From the NCBI GenBank assembly GCA_021014325.1, contig CM037467.1, positions 11,298,773 through 11,362,772 on the forward strand: DNA of 64,000 nt, written 5' to 3'. The notes beneath the pieces are model-generated. The model did no database searches, was not told where the DNA came from, and saw only the letters and a list, made by a program, of their open reading frames with translations. The position numbers and the translations under genes are program-made. This document shows positions 61,171-64,000 of the stretch, piece by piece. The DNA comes from Plazaster borealis (Eukaryota > Echinodermata > Asteroidea > Forcipulatida > Labidiasteridae). Each line of letters opens with the position of its first letter. The stretch's first letter is position 1.

Positions 61171-61463
61171 TATCTGAAGAAGTAGACCCGTCTTGCTACG
61201 TATGCTGCTCCCTAACCACCACCCCCTCCCATTGGACCTCTGTGATGTTCCCTGGTCACTTTCCACTGCTACACACAACTCTCACTTGACGCTGGTAGCC
61301 GGCGGATTTGTACTCCCATCATAAAGCGAACGGCCTTAATACAATGTTTTTGTGAGTATTCCTTGTAGCTGGCGCTAAACCGCCGACATCCACAAAGAAA
61401 GATCGCATCACTACTCAAAATTATCTCTGATTTTACCTTTGAAAACAGACACACTTCAAAGCA

Positions 61464-61637
61464 GGGTCCAAAACCATAAAAGGCTGTTAACACAAAAACT
61501 TGCTAAGCACAGAAGCATCTTGCCTAACAGAAACAGGTTACCGGCCAAAATACTGTATAGTTTGTACTGCTGTGACTGGTACCCCACTCATTTTGTTTTG
61601 CTTGGCAAAGAAATTTGCAGCTTTCTGAGATTGGGCC
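61464..61637. mobile_element. fold-back MITE in 3' UTR
   Basis: GGGTCCAAAACCATAAAAGG on the left, CTTTCTGAGATTGGGCC on the right; core AGGTTACCGGCCAAAATACT. Confidence 0.75.
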
Positions 61638-62033
61638 TAGACTGCAAGTAAGATTTGAAAAATAGATATAGGGCATCAAAATAGCTGATTTTGAATATTT
61701 TTACATGTTGAGTCCTAATTTATAATAAAGCGTCATCAAAATATGCGAGGATGCATTTCCGGCCAATCCTTTGCTTCATGCTGCAATTTGAACATCTCAT
61801 TTCCTTTACGTTCATGTTTGCATAGACCTCCAACACAGAAAAAAAACAAAAAACTGAAAATTATCACCATCTTTTTCCGTAGTTGTTTTAAAACCGATAG
61901 AAAATACACCGTTTTTTGTTGTCTGTAGGTTTTTGTTCAGGTTATTAATACAGTTGAGATTTATTTTTAAAAGGATGTTGTGTGCTAGGTCATAGAGCTC
62001 GGCATATTACCTCAAACCTACTTAGCATGAACT

Positions 62034-62289
62034 GGGGCCAATTTCAAAGCGTTGCTTAACGGTAAGCGTTGCTTAAGCGTAAGTGTATTTCACAGATTAG
62101 CAAGAAAATTAGGCAGCCAGCTTACGCGTTCACCATGGATTTGTATTTTGACGTCATTCATTTTCATACAGTAATCACCAGAAGGTTAACATTACTTTTC
62201 GTGTGCTTACAGTTAGCAGCACTATGAAATGGAAACTCGCGCAGTAAGCTCAAAAAACGACCGTTGAACAGCGCTATGAAATTGGGCCC
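62034..62289. mobile_element. fold-back MITE in 3' UTR, second subfamily
   Basis: Opens GGGGCCAATTTCAAAGCGTT and closes AGCGCTATGAAATTGGGCCC; core AATTAGGCAGCCAGCTT and TTCACCATGGATTTGT match 42859-43142. Confidence 0.88.
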
Positions 62290-63518
62290 TGGTTATATCT
62301 TATAAGCAATAAAAATTATCAGTTTATTTAGTGATTTTTTGTGAACCATGTTCCTATGACATTCGGAAAGTTTGTGGAAAGTTGTTAAACTAACAAAACT
62401 TGAGTTTCGGTCATTGAATCCTGATCAAGACGAATTAGCCAAAAGCACTTTCACGCAGCACCCTTTGCAAGCTTTCGGTTTCAAATTGTTTCATGAATAA
62501 CTTTGTCATAGGTAAGGATGTAGTGCGTACTTTCCTAGAGTATTAGGGTTTAAGTATAAGAGAATGATTTCCAGACCTTTTTTTTGTATATGTCAGCAAG
62601 GATTGTGCCAAACGAAAGAATTTTTATTCGCGTTTCCTAAATTAGATGGAAGGAGAGGGGTAGGCCCCTGTGTACTGCCGTAGCCGACATCAAACTATGG
62701 AATAGTATTTTTTTTAGTGGGGTACTTACACAATGGGAACAAATGGTCAGCTATAATTCTCCGTTTGCTTCAGTGAATGTATTTGAAAATGGTTATCAAT
62801 TTCCGAGCGCTCGCGACATCATATGCAAACAGTTTTACTACAGCTATGCGACGTCTCCCCAACAGTCCCCCAAATAATAATCATAATTATTCACTTTTTG
62901 TATCAAACCTCGGGCATGATTTCAGCAAACTGTCTCAGAACGATGTGGTCTTAATATTTTGTTGTTAAAATTATTTCAAGACAAAATTTCAATAAGCAAT
63001 AGTGATACTATTTTGGAAGTTGGTTAATTTTTAAAAGCTGCATTTGAACTTCAGTTGTGTTGGATTTCTCGTTTTGTAGTAACAGTTCAATACTTGTTTA
63101 GTTCTTTTTCCTTTTTTTTTTAAAGAAATGTAAATATAGTTTGCAACGTTTCTTAAAACGGCTGTATATACGGAGCTTGCTTGTAAATTAATCATAAAAA
63201 TGAATGAGAAATTTATGGGAGTTGTTACCAAAAGTTAAAAATGACGAATGCAGTATTCAAGAACTAGAGGAAGTTTTGGTGCTCAGAAAACAATTCTTGT
63301 CAGGCATTTTTCTTTTTTTGTTTTCCTTAAAAAAAAGTGTACTTAACTTAGGGACATAAACGTAATATGCAAAACACAAAAGCACACATTCCAAAGTATA
63401 GAGTGTAATGGATAATATTTTTTAAATAAGGGTATGAAATCTGCCGAGATAACTTTGTACGATTTGTAAACATTTTAAACGTCAAATTTGGTTACAAATT
63501 TGCCGGATTAACTGTAAA

Positions 63519-63524
63519 AATAAA
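63519..63524 (+). terminator. candidate distal polyadenylation signal AATAAA
   Basis: AATAAA is preceded by ACTGTAA and followed within 12-20 bp by TGCTGTTGTTATTC, a T/GT-rich downstream element. It is the last canonical hexamer before the SINE at 63600. Proximal alternatives are 61724 and 62308. Confidence 0.45.
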
Positions 63525-63599
63525 CAAACATGCTGTTGTTATTCTATGCATGGCTTGCCATACCAATTTGAAATGTGAATTACTAAAATGCTTTAATAG

Positions 63600-63884
63600 A
63601 TGTTAATTTTGCATTGCGGATATAGAATATAATTTTGTTTTGACCTGTTTTAATATCTATTAAATCGTTGCGTTACCCGCTGCTAAAACATAGGATTCGA
63701 ACTACCTCTATCCACCGGGCTAGCTTGGTGGTCTAGTGGTAGGACATTTGCTCTAGCAATGCAAAGGTAATGGGTTCGAATCCCACCCGAGTAATTTTCC
63801 TGTGGATTTTTTTTACAGAACTCGGGAAAGTACTGAGTATACAGTGCCTAATACATATCGGTTTAAGGGTCAAAACAAAATTAT
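63600..63884 (+). mobile_element. tRNA-derived SINE, Glu/Gly-like, near complete
   Basis: TAGATGTTAATTTTGCATTG opens it. The A box TAGCTTGGTGGTCTAGTGGT is followed by the B box GGGTTCGAATCCC; body ACTCGGGAAAGTACTGAGTA ends CGGTTTAAGGGTCAAAAC. It lies past the last AATAAA. Confidence 0.85.
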
Positions 63885-64000
63885 ATACTAAAATGCTGTT
63901 AACATTTCTCGATTTTGAGAGTTGTGTTGTTAAAAACCACCAGAAGAGTGGCACATAGAGGGCGTTTTTGAAACCTTGGCTTCAGCTTTTGCTTCGGCTG

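Larger units (their letters stand above)
61171..63543 (+). other. probable 3' UTR of AKAP9-like gene
   Basis: Non-coding and AT-rich. AATAAA hexamers occur at 61724-61729, 62308-62313 and 63519-63524. The last is followed by a GT-rich stretch, so it is a reasonable distal poly(A) site. Two fold-back MITEs (61464-61637 and 62034-62289) lie inside. The true end cannot be told without transcripts. Confidence 0.6.

Noticed and set aside
58226..58666. 146-residue + strand frame overlapping exon 35
   Set aside because: Different frame from exon 35; the first half is low-complexity repeat and lacks splice support.
59961..60581. 206-residue + strand open frame with 15-residue repeats running into exon 38
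   Set aside because: The repeated part is an intronic 45-bp minisatellite. Exon 38 has a good acceptor at 60346, and the homology begins only there.
62640..62790. possible LINE ORF remnant (ADIKLWNSI-like) in the 3' UTR
   Set aside because: Only a few residues resemble the reverse-transcriptase end block; too weak.

Overview
The window is animal genomic DNA: one large, intron-rich gene on the + strand in AT-rich sequence full of short mobile elements. I assembled 39 coding exons from 5184 to 61170 by reading splice sites (AG acceptors, GT donors) and reading phase across every junction. Together they encode 3365 residues plus a TAG stop, with 10,098 coding bases, an exact multiple of three. 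The product is an almost continuous coiled coil ending in a PACT domain (exons 36-37) and a short conserved C-terminal motif (exon 38). It is therefore a centrosomal/Golgi scaffold of the pericentrin/AKAP9 (AKAP450) family. Segments in exons 8-10, 16-17, 23-25, 34 and 36-38 match vertebrate AKAP9 as I remember it, so I use that symbol. An invertebrate gene may be co-orthologous to both AKAP9 and PCNT. The N-terminus lies upstream of the window or is not recognisable in 1-5183.

Organism: the family member, the intron density, the phase pattern and the repeats (tRNA-derived SINEs, many fold-back MITEs starting GGGCCCAATTTCAT, CR1/L2-like LINE scraps) suggest a marine invertebrate deuterostome. 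An echinoderm such as a sea star is my best guess. This is inference from repeat style, not a database match.

Layout: 1-5183 is upstream intron or flank with repeats only. 5184-7103 holds exons 1-2. 7104-17306 is a 10.2 kb intron with a CRE-rich repeat, MITEs and a minisatellite. 17307-22265 holds exons 3-6, including an 865-codon exon (19114-21708) that carries a candidate PKA-RII anchoring helix. 22266-38732 holds exons 7-11 spread among long introns. 38733-60540 is the dense 3' half (exons 12-38). 61145-61170 is the short last coding segment, followed by a 3' UTR of up to about 2.4 kb and a SINE at the window edge.

No other protein gene, rRNA, authentic tRNA, CRISPR array or prokaryotic feature is supported. 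The observations most worth testing are a 21-nt in-frame microexon candidate that would insert exactly one heptad, a 9-nt microexon candidate, a 130-bp duplication that created a decoy 3' splice site beside exon 14, and a conserved-looking RII-docking helix. No splice site was checked against transcripts.
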